Below, one piece after another: positions 1 to 8,366 of a DNA stretch of 64,000 nucleotides. The position numbers and the translations under genes were made by a program. Source of the DNA: Cyanobium sp. NIES-981 (GTDB lineage: Bacteria; Cyanobacteriota; Cyanobacteriia; PCC-6307; Cyanobiaceae); contig NZ_LT578417.1 of the NCBI RefSeq assembly GCF_900088535.1, positions 2,108,001-2,172,000 on the forward strand, in the 5' to 3' direction. How positions within the stretch are numbered: position 1 is the stretch's first letter; each line of letters opens with the position of its first letter. The notes under the pieces were generated by a model. It was given only the letters and a program-made list of their open reading frames with translations, had not been told where the DNA came from and made no database searches.

Positions 1-551
1 TCGTCAAGAAAAGCGGCGATGCGGGTGTCGTGGCCCAGCCGCAGCGCGGCGGCCAGCTGGGCGGCGGCCGCACCGGCCCCCATGATCACCACCCGCTGCC
101 GCCTTGGCCGGGGCCCTGACGGGGCCCGACCGAGCAGCAGGTCGCGCAGGGCGAAACGCAGGCCGCCGGTGAACACCGTGAGCAGGATCCAGAGCAGCAG
201 CCAGCTGCTGCGGGGCGGGGCGGGCTGCTGCAGCTGCAGCCCGGCGAAGGCCACCAGCAGCACCAGCAGGGCATTGCGCACGGCGAGCTGGTAGAGCGCA
301 GCGCTGCCCACATAGCGGGCAAGGCCCCGGTACTGCCCGCTGAGGGAATAGAGGGGCAGGCCGATCACCAGCACGGTGGGCAGCAGCCAGAGCGACTGCT
401 GCAGCTCCGGGGGCCAGGGATCGCCCAGACGCAGCAGGAAGCTGACCCACACGGCCAGGGGCAGCAACACCACATCGGCGGCCAGCAGCGGCAGACGACG
501 CAACAGCAGCGGGATGCGGCCGAGCCGCGGCCAGCGGATTCTCAGCGCCAC
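1..551 (-). CDS. PglF/CapD/WbpM-like nucleotide-sugar dehydratase, N-terminal part (cut by left edge)
   Basis: About 183 codons are visible from a GTG at 551, and the gene runs off the left edge. The start is placed at this GTG because it overlaps the stop of the upstream sugar-phosphate transferase gene by 10 bp, which suggests translational coupling. The first ~130 residues are strongly hydrophobic, with about four membrane segments. They are followed by the start of a Rossmann fold (VVIMGAGAAAAQLAAALRL). That membrane-plus-NAD(P) layout is typical of membrane-bound UDP-HexNAc 4,6-dehydratases/epimerases. The catalytic domain lies outside the window, so the reaction cannot be specified. It probably supplies the sugar used by the neighbouring polyprenyl-phosphate transferase. 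Confidence 0.72.
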   Translation of the reverse strand, partial: MALRIRWPRLGRIPLLLRRLPLLAADVVLLPLAVWVSFLLRLGDPWPPELQQSLWLLPTVLVIGLPLYSLSGQYRGLARYVGSAALYQLAVRNALLVLLVAFAGLQLQQPAPPRSSWLLLWILLTVFTGGLRFALRDLLLGRAPSGPRPRRQRVVIMGAGAAAAQLAAALRLGHDTRIAAFLD

Positions 552-1498
552 CCGGGTGGCTGCGGTGGGGCGCCCACGGTAGACGTGGCGGCGAAGGGCA
601 CGGCCACCCTGCGCTCCAGCACGAGTCCGAGCAGGAGCGCGCCAGCCGCCAGGGGGAGCAGCCAGGGCCAGCCGCCCAGCCGATCGGCCAGGGCCAGCGC
701 AGCGGTGACGCCGATGTAGAGGGCAGCGACGCGGCCGTGGCCCCAACCGGCCTGCTGCAGGCGCTGGTAGAGGTGGAGCCGATGGGCCTGCCAGAGGCGG
801 TGGCCGGCCAGGAGTCGGCGCAGCAGGCAGAGGCCGGCATCGGCCAGCAGAGGGGTGGCCACCAGCAGCAGGGCCAGCGCGGCCGGCCAGCCCGGCGCCT
901 GCAGCACGGCTCCGGCGAACACCGCCCCGAGATAGGTGCTGCCCGCATCACCCATGAACAGGCGGGCCGGGCTCCAGTTCCAGGGCAGGAAGCCGATCAG
1001 CGCGCCCACCAGGGGCCACAGCCCTGGCTGCGAGCCGGCGGCGGTGGCCAGCAGCACCACCAGGCAGCCGGCCACCAGGCCGTCGAGGCCATCCATGAAG
1101 TTGGTGAGGTTGATCAGGGCTGCGGCAGCGGTGGCGAGCAGCAGCGCCAGCGCCATGGTGGGCGGCTGCCCCGCCCACACCAGCACCAGGGCGGTGGCCA
1201 GCTGGGCCAGCAGGCGCAGGGCCGGGGCCAGGGAGCGACGGTCGTCGGCGAGGCCCACCAGGGCCAGGGGGAGGCAGAGGGAGGGCATGCCGCTGCCCAG
1301 CAGCAGGGCGCCACCGCTGCCCACCAGGGCAAACACGATGCCGCCGCCGCGGGGGGTGACGCGCCGGTGGGCACTGCGGGGGTTGGGCTGGTCGGGCAGC
1401 CAGCGACCCAGCAGGGGCAGCAGCAGAGCCAGCAGGGCCGAGGAGAGCAGGGCGGCCGCCGCGGTGACGCTCAGGAGCGGGGGCACGGACGGCGGCAT
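542..1498 (-). CDS. Polyprenyl-phosphate sugar-1-phosphate transferase, WbpL/WecA-like
   Basis: This 318-residue integral membrane protein has about ten hydrophobic segments. Motifs of the MraY/WecA superfamily are visible: the Asp pair in VGLADDRR (~residue 80), NFMDGLDG (~130), GDAGSTYLG (~185), and a C-terminal AHRLHLYQRL (~240). The last motif resembles the WbpL/WbcO/TagO branch rather than MraY. Such enzymes transfer a HexNAc-1-phosphate to undecaprenyl phosphate at the inner membrane face and start O-antigen or similar glycan synthesis. It starts 4 bp after the amidase-like gene stops and overlaps the PglF-like gene, so the three probably form one minus-strand operon. The substrate sugar is unknown. 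Confidence 0.85.
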   Translation of the reverse strand: MPPSVPPLLSVTAAAALLSSALLALLLPLLGRWLPDQPNPRSAHRRVTPRGGGIVFALVGSGGALLLGSGMPSLCLPLALVGLADDRRSLAPALRLLAQLATALVLVWAGQPPTMALALLLATAAAALINLTNFMDGLDGLVAGCLVVLLATAAGSQPGLWPLVGALIGFLPWNWSPARLFMGDAGSTYLGAVFAGAVLQAPGWPAALALLLVATPLLADAGLCLLRRLLAGHRLWQAHRLHLYQRLQQAGWGHGRVAALYIGVTAALALADRLGGWPWLLPLAAGALLLGLVLERRVAVPFAATSTVGAPPQPPGWR

Positions 1499-1502
1499 CG
1501 GC

Positions 1503-2381
1503 CTAGCCCCCGCGCCGCTCGAGCAGGGTGAAGGGCTCGAAGCTCACGCTGATGCCGAACTCCTCAGCGAACTCGAGCACGCGGCACCAGGCCCGGTTGT
1601 CCCGCAGGATGCCCCGCAGGATCACCGGCGCCGGGCCGCTGAGCAGGGTCATCTCGAACAGGGGCCAGCCCACCTGCGGCTGCACCTGATCGGCGCGGAA
1701 ACTGGGCACCACATCGAGGCTGCCCACCAGGAGGCGGCGGCGGCTGGCCTCCCAGGCATAGGGGATCTCATAGCGGAGCAGCAGGTCGGCGGCGCGGGCC
1801 CAGGAGCTGCCGTGCTCGTCGATCTCCACATCCAGCTCCTGGCCGCGGACCTGCATCGTCGCGGAGCGGCGGAAGACGAGCGGGGCCGGCTGGCCGCCAC
1901 CGGCCAGAAAGGCGCGGATGCGCTGCCGCAGCTCATCGCCGCCGCTGGGCGGGCCGCCCTTGCGCAGCTGCAGGAAGTCCCAGCGCTCGCCGGTGCCGCC
2001 CCAGATCACCGGGCCGTAGTTGTCGTGCATCCAGCGGCCGTCACGGTTGGAGGCGGCCTCGGCGTGGGTCATCACCCGCTCGATCGTGATGTCGGCCTCG
2101 CCCCAGCCCCAGCCACGGGCGATCTCGGCCGCCTCGCGGCACATGGCGTCGAGCTGGGCCTCGGTGGGCGGGATCGACCAGGGGTCGGGGCGGCCGCCCA
2201 TGCAGGCGCAGGAGAGGGCCACCGCATTGCTGTTGCGGCGCCAGGTGTGGGCCGGCAGATCGATCGTGTAGGCGTGCAGCCGGTGCAGGGTGCCGTCGCC
2301 GGCGATGATCGAGTGGTAATGCCCCGGCCGCACCCAGTCGTAGGGCGTGGCGGCCCAGTGCAGGTAGATCGTGGCCGGCAT
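1503..2381 (-). CDS. N-acetylmuramoyl-L-alanine amidase-like protein (Amidase_2/PGRP fold)
   Basis: The ATG at 2381 gives 292 residues beginning MPATIYLHWAATPYDW. Upstream in-frame codons encode a proline-rich stretch unlike a protein N-terminus. The N-terminal half looks like a zinc amidase fold: HW near residue 8, then HYHSIIAGDGTLHR, HTWRRNSNAVALSCACM, a THAEAA segment and GERWDF. His residues at the first and TH positions and the ERWD aspartate are plausible metal ligands. No signal peptide is evident. The C-terminal ~130 residues are unassigned. Family membership predicts cleavage of the stem peptide from peptidoglycan, but its place at the head of a polysaccharide operon makes a role in envelope remodelling during export conceivable. 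The function itself is inference. Confidence 0.68.
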   Translation of the reverse strand: MPATIYLHWAATPYDWVRPGHYHSIIAGDGTLHRLHAYTIDLPAHTWRRNSNAVALSCACMGGRPDPWSIPPTEAQLDAMCREAAEIARGWGWGEADITIERVMTHAEAASNRDGRWMHDNYGPVIWGGTGERWDFLQLRKGGPPSGGDELRQRIRAFLAGGGQPAPLVFRRSATMQVRGQELDVEIDEHGSSWARAADLLLRYEIPYAWEASRRRLLVGSLDVVPSFRADQVQPQVGWPLFEMTLLSGPAPVILRGILRDNRAWCRVLEFAEEFGISVSFEPFTLLERRGG

Positions 2382-2494
2382 CGGGGTGGGCGGTGGCCTC
2401 GGCACCTGGGTGGACGGTAGCGGTGCCCCCTGGCACCGCCAGGCATGGTGGTGGGGAGCCCACACCCTGTGGGCATCAGGCCCTGCTGCCGCCC
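2382..2494. promoter_or_regulatory. Divergent intergenic spacer between amidase-like gene and wzm
   Basis: These 113 bp separate two divergently transcribed operons and must hold promoters for both unless these lie inside genes. The stretch is GC-rich and contains no obvious consensus -10/-35 pair. Reading frames run through it in both directions, but they encode Pro/Gly/His-rich sequence without homology to the flanking proteins. I see no operator or hairpin that I can defend. Confidence 0.3.
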
Positions 2495-3376
2495 ATGCCC
2501 CGCCACCGCTCCCGCCGCTCCGGCCCAGCCCGGCGTCCGCGCCGTCCTCCCGCGGAGTACCGCCTTGTGCTGGAACCGAACCGAATCGAGAAGCAGTACT
2601 GGCGCGATCTGTGGCGCTACCGGGAGCTGTTCTGGATCCTGGCCTGGCGCGACATCGCCGTGCGCTACAAGCAGACGGCGATTGGCGTGGGCTGGGCCCT
2701 GATCCGGCCGCTGCTGACGATGCTGGTGTTCACGCTGGTGTTCGGCCGGCTGGCCCGGCTGCCGAGCGAGGGGGAGGCCCCCTATGCAGTGCTGGTGTTC
2801 TCCGGCCTGCTGCCCTGGCAGTTCTTCAGCACAGCGCTGAGCAGTTGCGCCGACAGCCTGGTGGACAACGCCAACCTGCTCACCAAGGTGTATTTCCCAC
2901 GACTGATCGTGCCGGCGGCGGCGGTGATCAGCAGCTTCGTGGATGCCCTGATCGCGTTGGCGATCCTGGCTGGGTTAATGCTGTGGTTCCAGTGGTGGCC
3001 AAGTTGGCGGGTGCTCTCACTGCCGTTCTGGATGATCCTGGCGTTTGCGGCGAGCATGGGGCCTGGCCTGTGGCTGGCCAGCCTGAACGTGCAATACCGC
3101 GACTTCCGCTACGTGGTGCCATTCCTGGTGCAGTTCGGTCTCTACGTAAGCCCGGTGGGCTTCTCCAGCGCCCTGGTGCCGGAGCGGTGGCAGCTGCTCT
3201 ATGCCCTCAACCCGATGGTGGGGGTGATCGAGGGCTTCCGGTGGGCCATCATCGGGAAAGGTGCCATGCTCAACCCAGCCGGCTTTTGGCTTTCGATGGC
3301 GATCGTGGCGCTGCTGCTTGTCACGGGAGTGCGCCAGTTCCGCGGGATGGAAAAGCGGTTTGCGGATGTGATCTGA
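2495..3376 (+). CDS. wzm: ABC-2 type polysaccharide exporter permease (Wzm-like)
   Basis: The start at ATG 2495 gives 293 residues. It is preferred over an earlier in-frame ATG because the upstream codons are low-complexity spacer. A basic N-terminus ([10 protein letters not shown]) and the motif [20 protein letters not shown] precede six membrane segments, as in O-antigen and teichoic-acid export permeases. [11 protein letters not shown] and the C-terminal [16 protein letters not shown] are also typical. The gene is followed by its ATPase after one base (stop 3376, ATG 3378), so the pair is certainly co-translated. It should export an undecaprenyl-linked glycan across the inner membrane. Confidence 0.92.
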   Translation: MPRHRSRRSGPARRPRRPPAEYRLVLEPNRIEKQYWRDLWRYRELFWILAWRDIAVRYKQTAIGVGWALIRPLLTMLVFTLVFGRLARLPSEGEAPYAVLVFSGLLPWQFFSTALSSCADSLVDNANLLTKVYFPRLIVPAAAVISSFVDALIALAILAGLMLWFQWWPSWRVLSLPFWMILAFAASMGPGLWLASLNVQYRDFRYVVPFLVQFGLYVSPVGFSSALVPERWQLLYALNPMVGVIEGFRWAIIGKGAMLNPAGFWLSMAIVALLLVTGVRQFRGMEKRFADVI

Positions 3377-3377
3377 G

Positions 3378-4652
3378 ATGGCCAACTCTGACGTGGTGAT
3401 CCGGGTGGAGGGCCTGGGCAAGAAGTACTCCCTCCACCATGGGGGGCGGGAGAGCTACACAGCCCTGCGCGATGTGATCGCTCGCCGGGCCAGAGCCGCT
3501 GGACGGCTGCTGAACCCGTTCACCCTGGCGGGACAGCTGCAGAAAGCCAGACGGCAGTCTGCCCAGGCGCGAAACGCCCGTGAAGAGGAGTTCTGGGCCC
3601 TCAAGGATGTGAGCTTCGAGATCCGGCGTGGAGAACGGGTGGGCATCATCGGGCGCAATGGTGCGGGCAAGAGCACGCTGCTGAAGATCCTGAGCCGCAT
3701 CACCGAACCCACTACCGGCCGCGTGGAGATCAGCGGGAGGGTGGCGAGCCTGCTGGAGGTGGGCACAGGGTTTCATCCCGAGCTCACAGGGCGAGAGAAT
3801 ATTTATCTGAATGGAGCAATCCTAGGGATGACCCGGCGGGAAATTTGCGGAAAGTTCGACGAGATCGTTGACTTTGCAGAAGTGGAGAGATTTCTCGATA
3901 CGCCCGTGAAGCGATATTCGAGCGGAATGTATGTCCGACTCGCCTTCTCCGTGGCAGCACATTTAGAACCAGAGATACTTTTCGTGGATGAAGTGCTTTC
4001 CGTGGGAGACGCAGGGTTTCAGAAGAAGTGTCTGGGGAAGATGAAAGACACCTCCGCTACCGGCAGATCACTACTGTACGTAAGCCACAATCTAAGCGCA
4101 GTATCAGCCCTGTGCAAGAATTCAATTTTACTCAGCCAAGGAAATCTATCTTTCGCTGGAGCAACAGCAAATGCCCTGAAGAAATACCAAGATGATCCCG
4201 GAAAACTACAGAAAAGAAGCTCATCATGCAAGTTTTTTGACATTATTTCGTCTTCTCTTGAACTCATAGGAACTAACGTGCTGCAGATAAACCTGGCCCT
4301 CCTCGGCCATAAAGAGGGATGTTCATGCTATTTTGCTTTTGATATCAGAGAGACTCGATATGATTTAGTGGCAGGACAAGCGTTTACTTACGACAAAGGC
4401 CCGCATAGAGTAGAGGAAGGATTTCAACTTTTCTCATTTACTATCAAGCTACCAAATCTAGTCCCAGGACATTACGACGTGTCTTGCTGGATAGGCAGCT
4501 ATCACACGTCAACTTTTATCAGTGGACACCTGGTTGGAGATTTTAGCATCATAACGAGTCCTACCCGAGGAAGGCTGTTCCCGCACACAATAGACCATGG
4601 CCTCATTGTGTTCGACATTGAGACAACCAGAGTTAGCCAGTATACTCAATAG
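3378..4652 (+). CDS. wzt: ABC polysaccharide exporter ATPase with C-terminal carbohydrate-binding domain (Wzt-like); mosaic gene
   Basis: The 424-residue protein has an ATPase domain with Walker [10 protein letters not shown] (~95), signature [12 protein letters not shown] (~180), Walker [13 protein letters not shown] and switch His in YVSHN. From about residue 260 a C-terminal ~165-residue region follows, positioned like the Wzt glycan-binding domain that selects the modified polymer end. Composition changes abruptly near base 3790, inside the ATPase. Upstream codons end mostly in G/C, whereas downstream codons are A/T-rich, matching the next two genes. This suggests recombination that replaced the C-terminal part and downstream genes while keeping the conserved start. 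The ATPase motifs are intact on both sides, so it is probably functional. Confidence 0.92.
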   Translation: MANSDVVIRVEGLGKKYSLHHGGRESYTALRDVIARRARAAGRLLNPFTLAGQLQKARRQSAQARNAREEEFWALKDVSFEIRRGERVGIIGRNGAGKSTLLKILSRITEPTTGRVEISGRVASLLEVGTGFHPELTGRENIYLNGAILGMTRREICGKFDEIVDFAEVERFLDTPVKRYSSGMYVRLAFSVAAHLEPEILFVDEVLSVGDAGFQKKCLGKMKDTSATGRSLLYVSHNLSAVSALCKNSILLSQGNLSFAGATANALKKYQDDPGKLQKRSSSCKFFDIISSSLELIGTNVLQINLALLGHKEGCSCYFAFDIRETRYDLVAGQAFTYDKGPHRVEEGFQLFSFTIKLPNLVPGHYDVSCWIGSYHTSTFISGHLVGDFSIITSPTRGRLFPHTIDHGLIVFDIETTRVSQYTQ

Positions 4653-4707
4653 GTGTTCATACTAGCTCTGTCCATATCTTTTGTTTTCCCGATCAGTGTA
4701 GAATCAA

Positions 4708-5313
4708 ATGAACATCAGGAAGATTGCCACATTCACAAAAGATATCCCGGGGCTATGTAAAGAACACTATATGCTTCAAAAGCATTTGCAAGTATTTTCC
4801 CATACGACACGAAAAGAGAGACTTTGCATTTATAGAACAGCGAGGAACCTTCCACAGAATAGTAGAGTTCTAGAGATAGGGTCACACTTAGGCTCGTCTG
4901 CACTACTCATTTGCTTAGGGATACAAAGCAAGGGCGGGAGGCTATACTGCGTAGATACATGGAACAATGAAACAATGCCAGATGGGCTTAAGGATACCTT
5001 CGAGGAATTTAGGCTGAATACCTTACAGTACTCAAAAATAGTTACTCCAATCAGAAAGAACAGTTGCTCACTAGCTTTTGCCGACTTGAATACCTGTCTA
5101 GACATGGCATTCATTGATGGCGACCATTCTGAAAAGGCCGTCAGAGGCGATTTTGAGAAAGTCGCACGCTACCTGAAACCGCACGGTCTTCTTCTATTTC
5201 ACGACGTAACTCATTACCCAGGGGTAAATAAGGTTGTAGGGGAAGCAATGGCCGCATCTAAGTGGCAGCTCATACGCTTAGTCGATTCACTAGCAGTGCT
5301 AGAGAAAGTCTAA
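4708..5313 (+). CDS. Class I SAM-dependent methyltransferase (Methyltransf_24-like)
   Basis: The protein has 201 residues. Motif I VLEIGSHLGSSALLI (~residue 52), an acidic strand end in YCVDTWNN (~82), AFIDGDHSEKAVRGDF (~130) and LLFHDVTHYPGV (~165) fit the small Methyltransf_24 group. That group is often found in glycan and cell-wall clusters, where members methylate sugars or act on small acceptors. The gene is AT-rich like the end of wzt and the next gene, and lies 55 bp after wzt. If it methylates a terminal sugar, it could produce the chain-end signal read by the Wzt C-terminal domain. That link is inference. No clear Shine-Dalgarno sequence precedes the ATG. Confidence 0.8.
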   Translation: MNIRKIATFTKDIPGLCKEHYMLQKHLQVFSHTTRKERLCIYRTARNLPQNSRVLEIGSHLGSSALLICLGIQSKGGRLYCVDTWNNETMPDGLKDTFEEFRLNTLQYSKIVTPIRKNSCSLAFADLNTCLDMAFIDGDHSEKAVRGDFEKVARYLKPHGLLLFHDVTHYPGVNKVVGEAMAASKWQLIRLVDSLAVLEKV

Positions 5314-5336
5314 CATCTAATATCGGGTAATAACCA

Positions 5337-6353
5337 ATGGAACACATTACTTACTCCATAGCAATATGCAGCCACAATCCGGATTTACGGTTGCTTCACA
5401 GACTCCTATATGCAATCAATAGCCTTCAAGGGTTGCACGAAGCGCAGAGCATCGTCCTAGTCGATAATAATTCTTCTCCTCCACTTAACAAGGATGGAGC
5501 GGTGGTTAGCTTTCTTGCATCTACTCCTTCCGCAAGATATGTTGTCGAAGAGAAACAAGGACTGACTTACGCTAGACTTCGAGCCATACGTGAAACAGAC
5601 TCGGATATTCTCATTTTCCTTGATGACGATAATGAGCCGTGCGCCAACTACTTAGAACATATACGTAATGCATTCTACACTTACCCAAATAGCGGGGCAT
5701 GGGGCCCGGGAAGAGTCTCAGTAGAATTTGTTGACAGAACTCCAGAGGAAGTCAAACGTTATTCGAATGTCTTTCAGAAGCGAGACACACCATTTGGCTA
5801 TGCATGTACGCCAGGCGAGTGGAATTCTTTTTGCCCCTTCGGAACAGGACTTGCCGTAAGGCGTATAGTATTAGATTCATATGCTAATGCATACGAGCAG
5901 GGGAGGCTCACTAGAAGTGATCGGAGGGGTAAGTCACTATCAAGCGCTGGAGATATTCAAATCGTTTGGCAAGCTTTCAATCTTGGTTATTCCGCAGGAG
6001 TGCTACCGGATCTTACATGCAACCATATGATTAATTCTAGCAAAGCAAACAGCAACTACATTTTCAGGCTCAGCTTTTGGACGGCGAGCTCTTATCTGCC
6101 CGCACTATCCGAGTCATTTCCTCAACTGATTCCCATGCGCACAAAGAAGAGAGGCTTGCTCTTCATATTGTCATTTGCCTTCTCGAAATACTGCCTTACT
6201 ATGATTTTAAATCTTCTTGCTCCTAAAGGCCGTTTGGGCCGAACAATGGCTTATGCACGCTGGCTGGGCAATGAGCATGGCAGGCTTACCGCCTGGCAAG
6301 ATCAAGCATCTTTAACAGTACTAAGAATCGCACTATTTCTGCGAGTAGCATAG
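5337..6353 (+). CDS. Glycosyltransferase family 2
   Basis: This 338-residue protein is a GT-A fold sugar transferase. YSIAICSHNPD at the N-terminus, LVDNNSS (~42), the metal-binding cluster FLDDDNEP (~95), WGPGRV (~120) and CPFGTGLAVRR (~165) match GT2 enzymes. The C-terminal third is basic and moderately hydrophobic and could bind the membrane. The ATG lies 24 bp after the methyltransferase. Base composition is AT-rich, as in the preceding gene, marking it as part of the same imported segment. It presumably adds one sugar to the lipid-linked glycan. Donor and acceptor cannot be deduced. Confidence 0.85.
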   Translation: MEHITYSIAICSHNPDLRLLHRLLYAINSLQGLHEAQSIVLVDNNSSPPLNKDGAVVSFLASTPSARYVVEEKQGLTYARLRAIRETDSDILIFLDDDNEPCANYLEHIRNAFYTYPNSGAWGPGRVSVEFVDRTPEEVKRYSNVFQKRDTPFGYACTPGEWNSFCPFGTGLAVRRIVLDSYANAYEQGRLTRSDRRGKSLSSAGDIQIVWQAFNLGYSAGVLPDLTCNHMINSSKANSNYIFRLSFWTASSYLPALSESFPQLIPMRTKKRGLLFILSFAFSKYCLTMILNLLAPKGRLGRTMAYARWLGNEHGRLTAWQDQASLTVLRIALFLRVA

Positions 6354-6373
6354 ACGCTCCCGAGTCAAGCGGA

Positions 6374-6532
6374 ATGGTCACCTGCAGGCAAGCAGAGATT
6401 GTCCAGCCATATAGATTCACACATGCCAAGAATCCTAAGTTAGTGCTGGCAAAGGGTTGGCCATTGCGCTGTGAGAGACCAACCATAATTCAAGAAGACA
6501 ATAGCCCATTTGCCCTAAAGATTATTGAATAG
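6374..6532 (+). CDS. Possible orphan small ORF or gene remnant (52 aa)
   Basis: An ATG at 6374 opens 52 codons ending at TAG 6530-6532. The same frame is open upstream to 6275, without another start codon. The peptide begins MVTCRQAEIVQPYRF and ends ALKIIE, and I do not recognise it. AT-rich composition matches the island rather than the GC-rich gene that follows. It could be the C-terminal remnant of a gene lost at the island border, or non-coding. Confidence 0.25.
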   Translation: MVTCRQAEIVQPYRFTHAKNPKLVLAKGWPLRCERPTIIQEDNSPFALKIIE

Positions 6533-6562
6533 CCAACTCAGGTGGTGGTTAATTGGTAACAC

Positions 6563-7525
6563 ATGAAGACACCTGTCCTTCTGATCGCCTGGCGCCGCCC
6601 CCACACCTTGCGTCAGGTCATCGACGCCATCCGGCCAGTCGCCCCGTGCCGGCTGTTCGTCGCCTGCGACGGCCCCAACCCCGAACGGCCAGGTGAGGCC
6701 GAGAAGGTCGCGGCCACAAGGACAGTGATCGAAGAGGAGATCGACTGGCCCTGTGAGATGCAGCAGCTCTATTCCGATTCCAACCAGGGTTGCCGGCTCG
6801 GTGTCAGCCGCGCCATCACCTGGTTCTTCGAGCAGGTGGAAGAGGGGATCATCCTGGAAGACGACTGCGTTCCCCATCCAGACTTCTTCCCCTACTGCAC
6901 GGAGCTGCTCGAGCGCTACCGCCACGACACCCGGGTGTGGTGCATCAGTGGCAACAACTTCCAGAATGGCCGATGGCGTGGCGACGGCAGCTACTACTTC
7001 AGCCGCTACAACCACTGCTGGGGCTGGGCCACCTGGCGCCATTGCTGGAGCCATTACGACAGGGAGCTTCTCCATTGGCCATCTCTGAAAGCTTCAGGCC
7101 TACTCGGGTCAATCTTTGAGAATTCACGGGAAGCCAAGTACTGGACACGAATCTGGGACCGCCTACTTCACGAAGGCAAGCCTGACACCTGGGATTACCA
7201 ATGGACCCTCACCTGCCTGATGAACGGAGGAATAACGGCACTCCCCAACAGAAATCTCGTGACGAACATCGGATTTGCGATGGATGCGTGCCACACGACA
7301 ACGGCGCCCAGTTCAGCAATGCCACTTAGCAACTTCGTAAATGCAACTTCGCCTTCAGGCCTGTTCCCGCTTCGGCATCCTGGCTTCACGTTGCAAGACA
7401 AGTCTGCCGACGCCTATACCTATAAGCACCATTTCAGCATAAGTCTGGCTCTTCGCCTTGGCCAGCGGCTTCAACTGGGAAAGCCCCGCCGATCAGCCAG
7501 GACAAGACTCGAAAGCAATGATTGA
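6563..7525 (+). CDS. GT-A fold glycosyltransferase (HlpA-like nucleotide-diphospho-sugar transferase)
   Basis: The 320-residue protein begins MKTPVLLIAWRRPHTLRQV. Further motifs are LFVACDGPNP (~30), GCRLGVSRAITWFF (~78), the acidic motif IILEDDCVPHPDFF (~97) and YNHCWGWATWRH (~155). This pattern is shared by cyanobacterial sugar transferases often labelled hemolytic protein HlpA-like, within the GT-A superfamily. No membrane segment is evident. Codon use is GC-rich to about base 7080 and plainly less so afterwards, suggesting a second recombination point within the gene. The next gene overlaps its stop by 8 bp. The sugar specificity is unknown. Confidence 0.78.
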   Translation: MKTPVLLIAWRRPHTLRQVIDAIRPVAPCRLFVACDGPNPERPGEAEKVAATRTVIEEEIDWPCEMQQLYSDSNQGCRLGVSRAITWFFEQVEEGIILEDDCVPHPDFFPYCTELLERYRHDTRVWCISGNNFQNGRWRGDGSYYFSRYNHCWGWATWRHCWSHYDRELLHWPSLKASGLLGSIFENSREAKYWTRIWDRLLHEGKPDTWDYQWTLTCLMNGGITALPNRNLVTNIGFAMDACHTTTAPSSAMPLSNFVNATSPSGLFPLRHPGFTLQDKSADAYTYKHHFSISLALRLGQRLQLGKPRRSARTRLESND

Positions 7526-8366
7526 ACTCAAGAGATACAAACTTACGGCCACTGAGAAGAAAGATCTTGAGAACTACCTTAACCAAGTTGGAGCAAATCC
7601 TTCCCTAGAACAGATTTGGAACCTGATGGATCAAGCATGGCACCGAGCGGGCTGCCGCCAAAGCAACTATGAAGCACGTAACTACAATAGATTCTATGCG
7701 GATCCTGTCTGGCTCCTGAACGGCATCTACATCGAACAGGATCCAGTATCCATGGGCCATCGACACTCAATCGCCAACGCAGTGGCCTCGCTTGGACCAA
7801 AGCGGATTCTCGATTTTGGCGGTGGCTTTGGCACTTTGGCCAGGCTGATGGCAGATCGCCTGCCTGCCTCGCAGATCTTCATCTACGATCCTTTCCCTCC
7901 AGCTCATGGGGTAGAGATTTGCAAACCGTATCCAAACATCACCTACATCGATACGCTCACGGCTCACCAATACGATGCCTTGGTCTGCACTGATGTACTG
8001 GAGCATCTGCACGATCCTCTGTGCCTGCTTGCCGAGCTGGTGGAAACGGTAAAGCCAAGAGGGCATCTCTTCATTGCCAACTGCTTTGAGCCGGTGATCC
8101 TCTGTCATCTTCCCTGCACCTTTCATCTCCGCTATTTTTTTAGCTGGTGCGTAAAACCTCTCGGCCTGCACAAGATAGGGCACTGCCAAGGCAGCCATGC
8201 GTGGATCTATCAACGAAGCTCTGAAGAAGCCCCAAATCTCAGCAGGGCACGGTTGCACGAGACGCTGGCCAAAGCTCTTCATCCCCTTCTTTCCTGGCTT
8301 GTCCTCACAGCCCGCCACATGGTGCGAGCACTGAGAAAGCTTCCCATTTTCGGTGCAGCCCGTTGA
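7518..8366 (+). CDS. Class I SAM-dependent methyltransferase
   Basis: The start is placed at ATG 7518, overlapping the previous stop by 8 bp and giving 282 residues. An earlier in-frame ATG would lie deep in the upstream gene. Motif I ILDFGGGFGTLARLMADR (~95), the acidic IFIYDPF (~118) and DVLEHLHDP (~160) define a Methyltransf_23/11-type enzyme. Around 80-90 residues precede the fold and a basic C-terminus follows. As a second methyltransferase in the cluster it may modify a sugar hydroxyl or the chain end. It is translationally coupled to both flanking glycosyltransferases. Confidence 0.82.
   Translation: MIELKRYKLTATEKKDLENYLNQVGANPSLEQIWNLMDQAWHRAGCRQSNYEARNYNRFYADPVWLLNGIYIEQDPVSMGHRHSIANAVASLGPKRILDFGGGFGTLARLMADRLPASQIFIYDPFPPAHGVEICKPYPNITYIDTLTAHQYDALVCTDVLEHLHDPLCLLAELVETVKPRGHLFIANCFEPVILCHLPCTFHLRYFFSWCVKPLGLHKIGHCQGSHAWIYQRSSEEAPNLSRARLHETLAKALHPLLSWLVLTARHMVRALRKLPIFGAAR

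Noticed and set aside
4-951. Long minus-strand frame rich in Pro/Ala/Arg
   Set aside because: It is out of frame with the PglF-like and WbpL-like genes, whose motifs are clear, and has no motif itself.
936-2420. 494-codon plus-strand frame
   Set aside because: It is antisense to the sugar transferase and amidase genes. The translation is low-complexity, as expected in high-GC DNA.
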